DNA of 64,000 bases from positions 62,001 to 126,000 of the forward strand of contig NZ_JAAAMK010000009.1 of NCBI RefSeq assembly GCF_024105665.1, in the 5' to 3' direction. This stretch comes from Aliihoeflea aestuarii (GTDB lineage: Bacteria > Pseudomonadota > Alphaproteobacteria > Rhizobiales > Rhizobiaceae). The notes beneath the pieces are model-generated. The model ran no database searches. It saw nothing but the letters and a program-made list of their open reading frames with translations, and was not told the DNA's origin. This document shows positions 8,796-17,946 of this stretch, in pieces. Each line of letters starts with the position of its first letter. Position 1 is the first letter of the stretch. The translations under genes and the position numbers were made by a program.

Positions 8796-9726
8796 GATCG
8801 CGGCTCCTCTGGACGGCCGTGGGCTCGCCGTAAAGCGCGATTTCGCGCACGCCCAAAAGGCTGCTGACCACGCCTCCATGCATGATCCCGCGCAGCGCAT
8901 AGCGATTGCGCAGCACCGGAGAAAATGCCGTCAGCGCCGCCCCGCCAGCGCAGAACGCGACCTTTGCCGCCGCAAGCGCCACCGATGCCAGGGACACGCC
9001 TCCATTGGCCTGAGCGATGAGCCGCCCATGAGTCTGGCCGGTGCGGAAGCGGCGTTTCGCGAGCCATCCAAACCGGGCGCGATCTGCCGGGACCGGTTCG
9101 CTCGCAAGGGCTTCATCGGCGAAAGCCAGACGCCCGCCATCGCGAACCATGCCGGCGAAATATTCGGTATCCTCGCCGCCGCTACGCCCCAGCGCGAGGT
9201 TGAAGCGACGCCCTCGCAGCGAAGGTGCCGCGATGTGCATCAGGACGTTGCAGGTATAGCCGGTCAAAAGCTTGCCGCGCACGAAAACGGGGTTGGTCGA
9301 GTGGAAATCGCCGCGACGCATCCATTTGGGTGCAGCCTCGTCATAGATTGCCTCGACCGGCCCAAGCACCGCATCCGCACCTGTGCTGCGCGCCGTCTCG
9401 ACCAGGGCCGCGAGCCATTGCGGCGACGCGCTGCAATCGTCGTCGATGAAGGCAAGCCACTCGCTTTGCGCGTGGTCGAGGCAGGCATTGCGGGCGAGCG
9501 AAATGTTCGATGCCGGGCAGTGGACATAGGCGACGGGAAAAGGCAGCCGACCGGCCATATCACGTACGACCGCTGCGGCGCTTGGCGTCACATCATTGTC
9601 GGCGACGATCAGGCGCAGTTCCACTCCCTCCGGCACCGAGAGCGCTCCCAGCGAACGCAATGTGTCGGCGAGTTGCGGACGCCGATAGGTGCAGACTGCG
9701 ATGTCGATGCGCAGCTTTTCCGTCAT
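8785..9726 (-). CDS. exoM: Family 2 glycosyltransferase, ExoM-like
   Basis: A 313-residue family 2 glycosyltransferase. It starts with RIDIAVCTYRRP, has the HCPASNISLARNACLDHA segment and the acidic metal motif FIDDDCSASP around residue 97, and a GGEDTEY acid motif near residue 195, the arrangement expected of ExoM, which adds the fourth sugar in succinoglycan. Its start overlaps the exoA stop by 4 bp (ATGA) and its end overlaps exoO, so the three are translated as a coupled block. A hydrophobic segment near residues 245-270 may anchor it to the membrane. Specific sugar transfer is inferred from synteny. Confidence 0.88.
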   Translation of the reverse strand: MTEKLRIDIAVCTYRRPQLADTLRSLGALSVPEGVELRLIVADNDVTPSAAAVVRDMAGRLPFPVAYVHCPASNISLARNACLDHAQSEWLAFIDDDCSASPQWLAALVETARSTGADAVLGPVEAIYDEAAPKWMRRGDFHSTNPVFVRGKLLTGYTCNVLMHIAAPSLRGRRFNLALGRSGGEDTEYFAGMVRDGGRLAFADEALASEPVPADRARFGWLAKRRFRTGQTHGRLIAQANGGVSLASVALAAAKVAFCAGGAALTAFSPVLRNRYALRGIMHGGVVSSLLGVREIALYGEPTAVQRSRDHAA

Positions 9727-10763
9727 CGTGCCGCCGTCCTTCCGGTTGCGCGTTGCGGCGTTACGAGTTGCAGCCAGAACCCGGCCGACCACGCCAGATG
9801 CATGATCATCGCCGAGACCCCGGCAAGCAGGCCGTGACGCTGGCGGCGGACCAATGCGAGCCATGCGCCATAGCCAAGGCACGCGGCTGCCCACAGCAGC
9901 ACCGGCACGATGGCGGCGACGCTGACGACCGCGAGCAATGCGCCTGCAACGGCGGGCGCGATCATCAGCGGGATCATCTGGCGGATTTTCGGGATGGAGC
10001 GGTGCTTCACGACGTTGCGGGCACGCCCGCGACCATAGGCGAGATACTGCCGGAAAAGCGCGCCGGGCGTCGAGCGCGGGTAGTATGTCATCACGGTGCG
10101 ATCCGTCATCCAGATATGAAAGCCGGCGACGTTCAGCCGGTGGTCGAGCTCGGCATCCTCGTTATGGCTGAAGCTCTCGTCGTAGCCGCCGACCGCCCGG
10201 AAGGATGCGACAGACATGAGCGCGTGATGTCCATGGTCGATCCACCGACCATTCGCCCCGGCCCTGTGCTTGGAGCCGCCATTGCCGAGCGGCGAATTCT
10301 GAGCCAGCGCCGCCGCCTGCTGAAACGGCACGCCGCCCTCGGTCTTCATTGCAACGACCACCGAATCCGCGCCGGTCCGCACGGCCTCCTGAACCAGCCG
10401 GTCGCAATAGTCTTCCGGATAGCCGCCATGGGCATCGATGCGGATGAAATAGTCGAACGCGTCGCCATGGAGGACAACGGCGAGATTGACGGCCGCGCTC
10501 TGGATTCGGCGCGGGTTTTCAACCAGGCGAACACGCGGATTGCGCGCGGCGATGCCCTCGACGAGGGTGATCGTGCCGTCGCTGCTGCCGCCGTCCATCA
10601 CCAGGATCGGCATGTCGAGACGCTCGGCGGACGGCATAAGTCGCGCGATCAGGTCCGCGATATGGGCCGCCTCATCAAGACATGGGATGACGACCATGAC
10701 CTTCGGCGCCTCGGCATCACGTTCGCCCGCCATCATACGCTCTTCGAGTTCCTTGAGCGTCAT
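9723..10763 (-). CDS. exoA: Family 2 glycosyltransferase, ExoA-like
   Basis: A 346-residue membrane-associated glycosyltransferase. Residues 20-120 hold the GT-A domain (VMVVIPCLDEAAHI, DGGSSDGT, and the metal motif FIRIDAHGGYP near 108), followed by a SHNEDAELDHRL acid motif near 205 and two or three C-terminal helices (about 265-345). This layout matches S. meliloti ExoA, which adds the second sugar, a glucose in beta-1,3 linkage to galactose. Start and stop each overlap the neighbouring gene by 4 bp (ATGA), so it is coupled to exoL upstream and exoM downstream. Confidence 0.9.
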   Translation of the reverse strand: MTLKELEERMMAGERDAEAPKVMVVIPCLDEAAHIADLIARLMPSAERLDMPILVMDGGSSDGTITLVEGIAARNPRVRLVENPRRIQSAAVNLAVVLHGDAFDYFIRIDAHGGYPEDYCDRLVQEAVRTGADSVVVAMKTEGGVPFQQAAALAQNSPLGNGGSKHRAGANGRWIDHGHHALMSVASFRAVGGYDESFSHNEDAELDHRLNVAGFHIWMTDRTVMTYYPRSTPGALFRQYLAYGRGRARNVVKHRSIPKIRQMIPLMIAPAVAGALLAVVSVAAIVPVLLWAAACLGYGAWLALVRRQRHGLLAGVSAMIMHLAWSAGFWLQLVTPQRATGRTAAR

Positions 10764-11920
10764 GCCGCCACCTTCGATGCCGGTTCACGACTGGTTGCGG
10801 CCAGCCGTGCGACGAGGTCGCGGCAGTCGTCGCGGGTCGCGGTCCAGGTCGCACCATCGATCGCGTGGAGCCGTGCCCGCTGTTCGGCAAAAAGCCGATC
10901 GGCCCGTTCGTCAAAAAGCTGCACCAGACCGTTTGCCGAACAATCGTCGAGCACGATACCGATGCCGCGATCGGTCAGGAACCGTCCTGTCTCGGTGCCG
11001 GCTCGCGCGATCGGCACCGCGCCGTATCTTCCGCCTTCATAGAGGCGGTTCGGCAGGAGCCATTCGGAATTCATGCCTTCCTCGAAGAAGTCGATCGCCC
11101 AGTTGAAATCAACCTCGCGATAGATCGCTTCGAGATCGTCCGGATTGCGATAAGCCCCGTGGAAGGTGACATGCGGCGCGGCCGCGACACGGGCATCGAA
11201 ATCGGGAATCGCATCATAGGCCGGCCGGCCGCGCAGGATCAGTTCGATCCGCCCGTTCAACCTGCGCGCCGCCTCGATCAACATGTCCAGTGAGCGGGTA
11301 CAGCGCAGCGCACCGAACCAGCCGATCTTCCACGGCTCGCCATCGATATGTGCGGGCAGACGTGCGGGTGATGAGCTATCAAGATCGAAGACCTTGTTTT
11401 CAAGCAGCATCGCCGGCGCGTCGATCTGTCCGTAGGGCTCGAAATATTCGCGCAGGAAAGCCGGCGAGCTCGTCAAAAGCATTCGAACATCGCGCCCGAA
11501 ACGTCGCTCGGCGGCTCGCATCGTGCGGGCAACGGCACTCTCGCCCAAAAGCAGGCGATGGATGTCGAGGCTCTCATAGACGATCGCCGGCCGCGTCGGA
11601 AAAAGACCGGCTGCCCGGTCGGCCAGCGCCAGCATCTCAAGGTTGCGTGCAATGACGACATCCGGTCTGGCGATCCTGCCCAACCGCGTCCGCAACGCCA
11701 TGGCCGCTCCGGCCACAGCCGCGATGCGTTGCGCGAATTTGCCGTCCCGCGTCACGCCGAGGTCGATCGGCGCGTTCGTGCCAAGCCGTGCGGGTGCCGC
11801 GCGGTCGTCGCGCCGGAAACCGGCGACCGTGACCTGAGCACCGCCCGCCTCCAGCATCGCGGCGCGGCGGCTGACGGCGGCATCGGTCAGGTCATGAACG
11901 AGGTAGAGCACGCTGAGCAT
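10760..11920 (-). CDS. exoL: Glycosyltransferase, ExoL-like
   Basis: A 386-residue GT-B-type glycosyltransferase with a short start (MLSVLYLVHDLTDAAVSRRAAML) and a C-terminal nucleotide-sugar region with WKIGWFGALRC near 210, VTFHGAYRNPDDL near 265 and an EGMNSEWLLPNRLYEGG segment near 300. Succinoglycan ExoL adds the third sugar. It is distinct in fold from the family 2 enzymes around it. It begins 33 bp after exoK and overlaps exoA by 4 bp. The sugar and linkage are inferred from gene order and family resemblance. Confidence 0.88.
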   Translation of the reverse strand: MLSVLYLVHDLTDAAVSRRAAMLEAGGAQVTVAGFRRDDRAAPARLGTNAPIDLGVTRDGKFAQRIAAVAGAAMALRTRLGRIARPDVVIARNLEMLALADRAAGLFPTRPAIVYESLDIHRLLLGESAVARTMRAAERRFGRDVRMLLTSSPAFLREYFEPYGQIDAPAMLLENKVFDLDSSSPARLPAHIDGEPWKIGWFGALRCTRSLDMLIEAARRLNGRIELILRGRPAYDAIPDFDARVAAAPHVTFHGAYRNPDDLEAIYREVDFNWAIDFFEEGMNSEWLLPNRLYEGGRYGAVPIARAGTETGRFLTDRGIGIVLDDCSANGLVQLFDERADRLFAEQRARLHAIDGATWTATRDDCRDLVARLAATSREPASKVAA

Positions 11921-11953
11921 GGTTCTAATCGGTTCCGGCGAGACGGGTCGGCG

Positions 11954-12763
11954 CTAGTCGGCGCAGACGATGGATTCGGGGAACTGGCATTCATCGCCCG
12001 CTGCGGTGAATGCCACTCGCTGGTATTCGGCCGCGATTGGCTCTTCGGGCGCTTCGAACTGTCCCATCCATGAGACCAGCGTGTCCGAACCCCATAGGCT
12101 CAGATAGATCTTCGAAGCATGGCTCGGCAGCTTTTCCGGGTCGGTTTCTTCGTGGACGAGTTCGCCATTGAGATACCACGCGATGCGGCCTTCCTCCCAG
12201 ACGAAGGCATAGTCGTTGAAATCGTTCGCCGCCCCGCCGGGCACCTCGACCAGTTTCTCGGCACCGACATTCTCACCGTCGACATATTGGTTGACCTGTA
12301 CTTTCGACGGATCCTTTCCGAGCACCTCGAAGTCGATCTCGTCATGCGGCTGGTTATGAACCGGGCCGATATAGGTGAAGAAGCTGCTGTTGAGTCCGGA
12401 GCCCTCGACTGCCTTCATCCGAACCTCGTAGGTGCCGTAGCCGAACCGTGCATGCGTCTGCACTTCGCCGCAGACATAGTCGCGGTCATTGTAGGTTTGC
12501 GCCGCGAAGCCGAGGCGCAACACGCCGTCTTCCGCCGAAACCTGATCTTTCGACCAGGTACAATTCTGATGATCGCCGTTCGACCAGCCGTCGGAAACAT
12601 ACCAGCGGCTCGATGCCAGTTCATCGAACTCCTCGACAAACGATTCGCCGCCCTCGACCGCATGCGCCAGCGACGCTCCGGAAACCAGCGTCAGGTTCGC
12701 GGCAAGGCCGATCAGAATGTTCCGGGCGGTAGATGAACGGTGTGGGTTCGGTTGGTGGGCCAT
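11954..12763 (-). CDS. exoK: Secreted endo-beta-glycanase, GH16 family (ExoK)
   Basis: Secreted glycanase that in S. meliloti cuts nascent succinoglycan to lower molecular weight. The 269-residue precursor has an N-terminal signal peptide with a hydrophobic core at about 15-32 and an AHA cleavage site at 33-35, then a GH16 domain. The catalytic motif is DEIDFE (141-146), with Glu142 as nucleophile, Asp144 as helper and Glu146 as acid/base. The length equals that of S. meliloti ExoK as I recall it. The start at 12763 has GAAGGAAGG upstream. It is the first gene of the minus-strand run to exoP and has a 232-bp leader. Confidence 0.95.
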   Translation of the reverse strand: MAHQPNPHRSSTARNILIGLAANLTLVSGASLAHAVEGGESFVEEFDELASSRWYVSDGWSNGDHQNCTWSKDQVSAEDGVLRLGFAAQTYNDRDYVCGEVQTHARFGYGTYEVRMKAVEGSGLNSSFFTYIGPVHNQPHDEIDFEVLGKDPSKVQVNQYVDGENVGAEKLVEVPGGAANDFNDYAFVWEEGRIAWYLNGELVHEETDPEKLPSHASKIYLSLWGSDTLVSWMGQFEAPEEPIAAEYQRVAFTAAGDECQFPESIVCAD

Positions 12764-12995
12764 GGGTCGCCTTCCTTCTGTGTCGCCCCCTCCCAAGGGC
12801 ATCGTCACAAACCTCCCGATGAAGCTTATGGTGCGCTGCAAATAGCCTTACGACCAGATGAGAATGTGACTGCGGACATGATCGGGGATAACGAATTGTG
12901 AGACAGCGTTAGTATCCCTTCTGTCGAAGCGGGCTCGCCCGAGCCGCAAACCCGTCATTTGTATGCTGCACTGCGATAATCGTGCGGTAACGCGA
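12764..12995 (-). promoter_or_regulatory. exoK upstream region, candidate promoter of the exoK-to-exoP run
   Basis: A 232-bp gap between the exoT stop and the exoK start, both on the minus strand. It is long for an internal operon gap and holds a motif at 12962-12980 that recurs in the exoX/exoY gap. A promoter here would drive exoK, L, A, M, O, galU and exoP. I could not pin convincing -35 and -10 boxes. Confidence 0.5.
12962..12980 (+). promoter_or_regulatory. Shared exo motif, copy 1
   Basis: The sequence TATGCTGCACTGCGATAA matches 17 of 18 bases of a site at 18100-18117. It lies about 200 bp upstream of the exoK start. It may be an operator for a regulator of exo genes; this is inference from two copies. 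Confidence 0.4.
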
Positions 12996-14477
12996 TCAGG
13001 ACACCGGGCTTGTCTGCGGACGCCCGCGAAGCTTTCCGATCATGCCCCATAGATCGCGCAGCAGCGCGCGTTCGGTCAGGAGGATGAGCACCGCATAGAC
13101 GGTCGCACCGACGGCGCCGCCGATGATGATCTGGATCACCGCGCCGAAATTCATCTCGCTCAGTTGCTCCAGCAGGAAGCGTACCGCGAGCGCCATGGCA
13201 AATGCGCTGAGCATGGGTCGGCAGGTGACGACGAAGTTGCGCAGGAACGGCAAATCATCCGTCCGAAACACGGTCCAGCAATAAAAGACGAGCGTGATGG
13301 CGTTGGCGATGCACAGCCAGATCATCGCCGATACGAGGCCGCCGGATATCGCGCCATAGGTCACGGCGGCGCTGACGAGCACGGCACGAGCAACGGCCAC
13401 CCACCACAGGACATGGCTTTTCCCGACGCCTTTCAGATACGGAATATAGGTGCTGCACGGAGCCAATATGCCCTTGGAGAGAGCCAGAAGGCCGAGCACC
13501 GGCCATGCCCAGGCCCATTGCTGCCCGAAAATGACATACATGCCCGGCTCGGCGATGGCCCAGATGCCGAACATCAGGGGCGCGAGGACGAGACTGCAGA
13601 CCTGCGTCGACAGGAATAGCGCGCGCGTGCGCCGCTGCCGGTCGTCGGCGATATGGCTGAACGTGGGAAAGAGCACCCCCATCAGCGCGGCGAGAACGAC
13701 CTGGTTCGGGATGCTTGCGAAGCGATTGGCCGCCGAGTACGCGCCTGCCTCCGCAATACCCAGAAATCGCGATACGATCACGAGTGGCGACTGAAACGTG
13801 ATGAAGTTGAATATCTCCGAACCCATCAAACCTGCACTGTAGCCCCAAAGGGCGCGGATGCGCTCGAACGAGAACATCAGGCGCGGCCGGTAGCCGGTTG
13901 CGTAGAACAGCCCGATAAGCCGAAGCGTGGCGGAGATGAAAAGCTGAGCGACGAGCGCCCACAGCCCCCAGCCGGCAAGCGCCAGCACAACTGCCGATAC
14001 GGCTCCGACGGATTCCGACAGAACGCTCCAGAACGCGTCCCGGTCGAAGGCCATCCGCCGCGCCAGCAGCGCATAGGCGACGTCGCCGCAAAGCTGGATC
14101 GGAATTATGAGGGCCATCACCTTGACGACGCCGCCGCCGCCAGGCGCGCCCAACAATGCGGCGAGCGGCTCGGCAAAGACGTAGAGGGCCACGGCCATCA
14201 CGATCGCCATCGCGACATTCGCCCAGAAAACCGAATGCACCGTCGTTTCGTCCTGCGTGCGTTCGACGACCAGAGCGGCGGCCAGACCCGCGCCGCCGAT
14301 CATGGTGAGGAACAGAACGACCAGTTGCGCGACGGCGACGATGCCGAACTCTTCCGGTGTCAACAACCGGGCAAGGATCGGGACGGTGACAAATTTCAGC
14401 CCGAATGTGCTGGTCTTCGACAGCATGCTCCAACCGACATTGTTGGTCACGGTTCTGAGCGAGATCACTGGCGGCAT
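12996..14477 (-). CDS. exoT: Oligosaccharide flippase (ExoT, Wzx/MATE-like)
   Basis: A 493-residue membrane protein with about twelve to fourteen hydrophobic helices, of the polysaccharide transporter (PST) type. It should flip the lipid-linked repeat unit across the inner membrane before polymerisation by ExoQ. The N-terminal region (VTNNVGWSMLSKTSTFGLKF then PILARLLTPEEFGIVAVA) is the classic signature of LPS/EPS flippases. The start at 14477 is preferred over an upstream ATG at 14558 because the extra residues are charged and lack the family pattern. It is divergent from exoW across 137 bp. In S. meliloti exoI and exoH lie between exoT and exoK; here that interval is absent. Confidence 0.92.
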   Translation of the reverse strand: MPPVISLRTVTNNVGWSMLSKTSTFGLKFVTVPILARLLTPEEFGIVAVAQLVVLFLTMIGGAGLAAALVVERTQDETTVHSVFWANVAMAIVMAVALYVFAEPLAALLGAPGGGGVVKVMALIIPIQLCGDVAYALLARRMAFDRDAFWSVLSESVGAVSAVVLALAGWGLWALVAQLFISATLRLIGLFYATGYRPRLMFSFERIRALWGYSAGLMGSEIFNFITFQSPLVIVSRFLGIAEAGAYSAANRFASIPNQVVLAALMGVLFPTFSHIADDRQRRTRALFLSTQVCSLVLAPLMFGIWAIAEPGMYVIFGQQWAWAWPVLGLLALSKGILAPCSTYIPYLKGVGKSHVLWWVAVARAVLVSAAVTYGAISGGLVSAMIWLCIANAITLVFYCWTVFRTDDLPFLRNFVVTCRPMLSAFAMALAVRFLLEQLSEMNFGAVIQIIIGGAVGATVYAVLILLTERALLRDLWGMIGKLRGRPQTSPVS

Positions 14478-14614
14478 CGGGCAGTCTTCTTTCTTCGTGG
14501 TCGCAAGCTCATACAATTTCGCGCCACCGACATGCATCCGGCGCATCTTGCGTCCCACCGCCCGAGTGGCGGCGTGAAGCGCGGTTCCTCCCTAGTCAGC
14601 AAAGGCGCACCAAG
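14478..14614. promoter_or_regulatory. Divergent exoT/exoW promoter region
   Basis: A 137-bp gap between divergently transcribed exoT and exoW, which must hold promoters for both directions. No box was recognised with confidence. The exoW start at 14615 has AAAGG nine bases upstream. Confidence 0.5.
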
Positions 14615-15589
14615 ATGACGAAGTGCAGCGTGGTCATCCCCTATTACCAACGCGACGCGGGCATATTGCGCCGCGCTCTCGTCTCGGTGTTCGCACAGTC
14701 ACACGCCAATTTCGACATCATCGTGGTCGACGACGAATCTCCCTGCCCGCTCGAGCCCGAACTCGACGGCTTCAGTGCCCAAGAGCGCGCTCGAATCCAT
14801 ATCGTGACCCAGAAGAACGCTGGCCCGGGCGCGGCCCGAAATGCCGGTATGGACGCGGTTGCGGCCGACAGCGATTATGTTGCCTTCCTCGATTCAGACG
14901 ATGAATGGACGCCCGATCATCTCAAAATCGCGGTCGATCACATGTCACGTTTTGAGGCCGACTGTTATTTCGCGTCGATTTCGGGCGGTGACGCGTTCTA
15001 CTACCACTTCGGCGTGTCCGCGCTTTCTGACGTGACCAATATCGTACGGCTCAATGACGAGCCGCCGATCGTCGAAATTCCGGACATAGCCAGCGTCATG
15101 CTGCGGAACTGGAGCTTCATGCATCTTTCGGCAATGGTGATCGGCGCGAGGCTTTTCCGCACCACGCGCTTCGAGGCGAGCCTGCGCCTCGCAGCGGAGG
15201 ATGTGCTCTTCTTCTACGAATGCGTGCGCAATTCCGGCCGGACGATCCTTTCGGACGCCGTCGGTGCGACGCGCGGCGAAGGCATCAACATCTTCCACGG
15301 CGTCGACAGTGCCTCGCCATTGTTCCTGAAGCAGCAGTTCAACACCTGGGCAGCGCTCGACCGGCTCGGCACGCGCTTCTCGCACGGTCCGGACGATCGC
15401 GCCTCGATCGAGGCGTACAAGCAGACGGCGCGCCAGCAGGCTCTTTGGGGGCAGGCGCGGCTGGTGCGGAACCGGCGCGCGCCGCAGTTTCGCCAGCTCG
15501 CCCACTGGGCATGGCGCGACCCGCGCATCGTGACGAGCGCGATGCGGCTGGCCGTCGGAAAGCTCCTGCCGAAGGCCGCTCAGCGATGA
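14615..15589 (+). CDS. exoW: Family 2 glycosyltransferase, ExoW-like
   Basis: A 324-residue family 2 glycosyltransferase. CSVVIPYYQRDAGILRRALVSVFAQ opens the domain in the style of ExoW, with FDIIVVDDESPCPLEPE next, a GPGAARNAGMDAV segment near 75 and the metal motif FLDSDDEWTPDH near 93-104. RLAAEDVLFFYE near 195 carries the likely catalytic acid. ExoW adds a late sugar of the succinoglycan side chain. Its TGA overlaps the exoV ATG (ATGA), so the two are coupled. Assignment rests on similarity and on the exoW-exoV adjacency known from S. meliloti. Confidence 0.88.
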   Translation: MTKCSVVIPYYQRDAGILRRALVSVFAQSHANFDIIVVDDESPCPLEPELDGFSAQERARIHIVTQKNAGPGAARNAGMDAVAADSDYVAFLDSDDEWTPDHLKIAVDHMSRFEADCYFASISGGDAFYYHFGVSALSDVTNIVRLNDEPPIVEIPDIASVMLRNWSFMHLSAMVIGARLFRTTRFEASLRLAAEDVLFFYECVRNSGRTILSDAVGATRGEGINIFHGVDSASPLFLKQQFNTWAALDRLGTRFSHGPDDRASIEAYKQTARQQALWGQARLVRNRRAPQFRQLAHWAWRDPRIVTSAMRLAVGKLLPKAAQR

Positions 15590-16524
15590 CGCCATTCTAC
15601 TGGGAATCCGCACACGGCAATTTCGGCGACGACCTCAATCTCTGGCTCTGGGACTTTCTGCTGCCGGGCTTTCGCAGCGTCGCGGACGACGTTCTGCTCG
15701 TGGGCGTCGGCACCGTGCTGAATGCCAGCCTGCTGCCCGAACAGGGACGCAAACTGGTGATCGGCAGCGGTTTCGGCTACGGAAAAGCTCCCGACATGAC
15801 CGGGTCCGATTGGGACGTGCGCGCACTGCGTGGACCATTGACGGCCGCAAAGTTCGCGTATGATCCGTCTTTGGGCATTGTCGATCCGGCCGTCATGGTG
15901 ACCGACATGCCCGAATTCCAGACGATCGCGAAGACCGGCGGAGCCGTGTTCGTTCCCCATTGGGAATCGACGATCGGCGGGCTTTGGCCGCAATTATGCG
16001 CCCTTGCAGGGATCGGCTACGTCGACCCTTGCGGCGAGGCCAAAAACGTCATTCGGCAGATTGCGGGTGCCGATCTCGTCATCGCCGAATCCATGCACGC
16101 GGCGATCCTGGCCGATGCGTTCCGCGTACCCTGGGTCGCCGTGTCGACATCCGACAGCATCAACAGCTTCAAGTGGAACGACTGGGCACGATCGCTCGGC
16201 CTGACCTATGTGCCGCGCCGCATACCCCTTTCATCGCGCGCCGAAGCGATCACCAAGGGGGCCCGTTTCTGGGGTGTCGACTACGCCGAGCGGACGCATG
16301 CTGCGGCGGCAAGAGATGACGATATACTCGTCGAGGACCTTCGCAAGACGGACGCAGCGAGCGGCTTGCGGGGGGCGACCAAGACCCTGCTTGGAAGCCC
16401 TGCCGCGTTCGCGTTGTGGCGTGCCGCCCGCGCAACACCGCAACTGAGCGACGCGGCTGTCTTGCAGGCACGCAAGGAGCGCCTGCGCTCTGTCCTCGAT
16501 GAGGTGCGCCGCGACTATTTCTGA
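15586..16524 (+). CDS. exoV: Polysaccharide pyruvyl transferase (ExoV)
   Basis: Adds a pyruvate ketal from phosphoenolpyruvate to the terminal sugar of the side chain, giving the polymer a negative charge. The 312-residue protein opens with FYWESAHGNFGDDLNLWLWD, a hallmark of the PS_pyruv_trans family, and has GSGFGYGKAP near 60 and a VIAESMHAAILADAFRVPWVAV segment near 165-186 that is the conserved late core. It overlaps exoW by 4 bp upstream and its 3' end overlaps convergent exoU by 10 bp. The frame is open upstream inside exoW, but only the ATG at 15586 gives the family N-terminus. Confidence 0.93.
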   Translation: MTPFYWESAHGNFGDDLNLWLWDFLLPGFRSVADDVLLVGVGTVLNASLLPEQGRKLVIGSGFGYGKAPDMTGSDWDVRALRGPLTAAKFAYDPSLGIVDPAVMVTDMPEFQTIAKTGGAVFVPHWESTIGGLWPQLCALAGIGYVDPCGEAKNVIRQIAGADLVIAESMHAAILADAFRVPWVAVSTSDSINSFKWNDWARSLGLTYVPRRIPLSSRAEAITKGARFWGVDYAERTHAAAARDDDILVEDLRKTDAASGLRGATKTLLGSPAAFALWRAARATPQLSDAAVLQARKERLRSVLDEVRRDYF

Positions 16525-17543
16525 GCCGTGACACGCCCGGCGAGCAGATAACGCGGAGGCTCCACTTCGCGAACCGGCGAGCCTGCCCGACGGCTCTTTG
16601 CCGCATGCCATTTGTCCGATGCCACACCGGCGATGACGGCCGGCATCGCGAGCGGGCGCAGCATCATTCCCGCTGCCGCGCCGAACAAGCCGGATTGCGC
16701 CTTGCGATCGAGGAAGTTTCGCAATTCGTAACGCGCGCGGATATGGCGTTCGTGTCTGCGCAGGATTTCCGCGTCCTGCTTGCCAAGCGGAAGAGTTGCG
16801 AGAATTTTCCTGTCGGCCTCATAGAGATGCTTGAGGTCAAGCGTACGATGCCGGCCGCTCAGCGAGTCCGCGCGCACGGTTGCACCGTATCCGCAATGGC
16901 GCACCACCTTGTAGCGTGCCCCAAACGCCAGTGCGCGGGCATAGAGATCGAAATCCTCGCCAAGCCGCAAAGACGGATCGTAGCGAAGGTTGTGCCGGTT
17001 CAGGAAAGACCGGCGCATCACCGGCTTCAGGAAGCCGATTTCGCCTCGTTCCGCACCCTTGCGCGAGATGTTGCCTTCGATGAATTCCTTGAAACCGACG
17101 AAAGACGGTTCGGGATCGAATACCGGAACCTGTGGCATGCTTTCGGCAAGGCGCTCATCGAGAAACAGGATGTTGTCGGCGACGAAATCCCAATCCTCGC
17201 CATCCAGCATGAAGTCGAACCGACCGGAAATGAAGAAATCGTCGGCATCGAGGATCGCAAGGAACGGTGCCGACGAATTCTCGATCGCGACATTGCGGGC
17301 ATGCGCGGGTCCGTGATTTTCAGGCAGGCGCAGGACACGCAGCCGGCCGGACCCATCGTCGGCCGAGCGTGCGGCATTTTCTGTCGCATCGTCGCGTGAT
17401 CCGTCATCGACGACGACGACTTCCGCCACGCGTGCCTCGGCAAGAGCTGATGAGGTTGCCCGGGCGATCGTCGCGCCGGCATCCTTGGCCGCGATGATTA
17501 CGCAGACATCGGCATGAGGAGACTGTTCGCGACGTGGCGCCAT
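16515..17543 (-). CDS. exoU: Family 2 glycosyltransferase, ExoU-like
   Basis: A 342-residue family 2 glycosyltransferase with VCVIIAAKDAGATIARATSSAL, VVVVDDGSRDDAT, HGPAHARNVAIE, the metal motif AILDADDFF near 95 and SLRLGEDFDLYARAL near 200. ExoU adds the sixth sugar, the second of the side chain, in succinoglycan. The start at 17543 is chosen because GGGAAGGA lies about nine bases upstream; an ATG nine bases earlier sits on top of that site. It overlaps the 3' end of convergent exoV by 10 bp, a tight packing that leaves no room for a terminator between them. Confidence 0.88.
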   Translation of the reverse strand: MAPRREQSPHADVCVIIAAKDAGATIARATSSALAEARVAEVVVVDDGSRDDATENAARSADDGSGRLRVLRLPENHGPAHARNVAIENSSAPFLAILDADDFFISGRFDFMLDGEDWDFVADNILFLDERLAESMPQVPVFDPEPSFVGFKEFIEGNISRKGAERGEIGFLKPVMRRSFLNRHNLRYDPSLRLGEDFDLYARALAFGARYKVVRHCGYGATVRADSLSGRHRTLDLKHLYEADRKILATLPLGKQDAEILRRHERHIRARYELRNFLDRKAQSGLFGAAAGMMLRPLAMPAVIAGVASDKWHAAKSRRAGSPVREVEPPRYLLAGRVTAQK

Positions 17544-17658
17544 GCTGACCATTCCTTCCCGGCCCGATATCAGGGCCGCAGCATATGCGCTTTAGCCGTT
17601 CGAGAGCGAGACATCGATCAGAACTGTGGCGAGACGTTGCAGAAGAAAAGGTCGGTGG

Positions 17659-17946
17659 TCAAAGACGCCGGGAGTCCGGCAAGCCGCCGATGCGGCCTGG
17701 TTTCGTCGGGCTGGACGGGTCGGAACTGGGCACTTCGGCGCGCGCGTCCTGCGCAGAACGCTTACCTTCGGGCTTTTCGCGCGCCACGAGCCAAAGAACG
17801 GCCACCGCATAGCCCGCCTGGATCAGGACGGCGCAAATGAGCGTGTTGATCAGGGTCGTGGCTACGGATTGCGTCAACGCATACGTCACCACCGCGAAAA
17901 TCGCGATGGCCACCAAGAACCCGCGCAGAAACAACGAGAAAGACAT
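17659..17946 (-). CDS. exoX: Exopolysaccharide production repressor ExoX
   Basis: A 95-residue inner-membrane protein with two hydrophobic helices (about 6-26 and 32-54), then a polar, Pro/Ser-rich tail. The pattern FAVVTYALTQSVATTLINTLICAVLIQAGY is typical of ExoX and its Rhizobium relative Psi. In S. meliloti ExoX lowers succinoglycan output by acting on ExoY after translation, and the exoX to exoY ratio sets production. Here exoX is divergent from exoY, so both genes share one 482-bp control region. Length is close to the roughly 98 aa of S. meliloti ExoX. Confidence 0.88.
   Translation of the reverse strand: MSFSLFLRGFLVAIAIFAVVTYALTQSVATTLINTLICAVLIQAGYAVAVLWLVAREKPEGKRSAQDARAEVPSSDPSSPTKPGRIGGLPDSRRL

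Noticed and set aside
15220-15585. N-terminal extension of exoV inside exoW
   Set aside because: It overlaps exoW in another frame, and the ATG at 15586 gives the family start with ATGA coupling.
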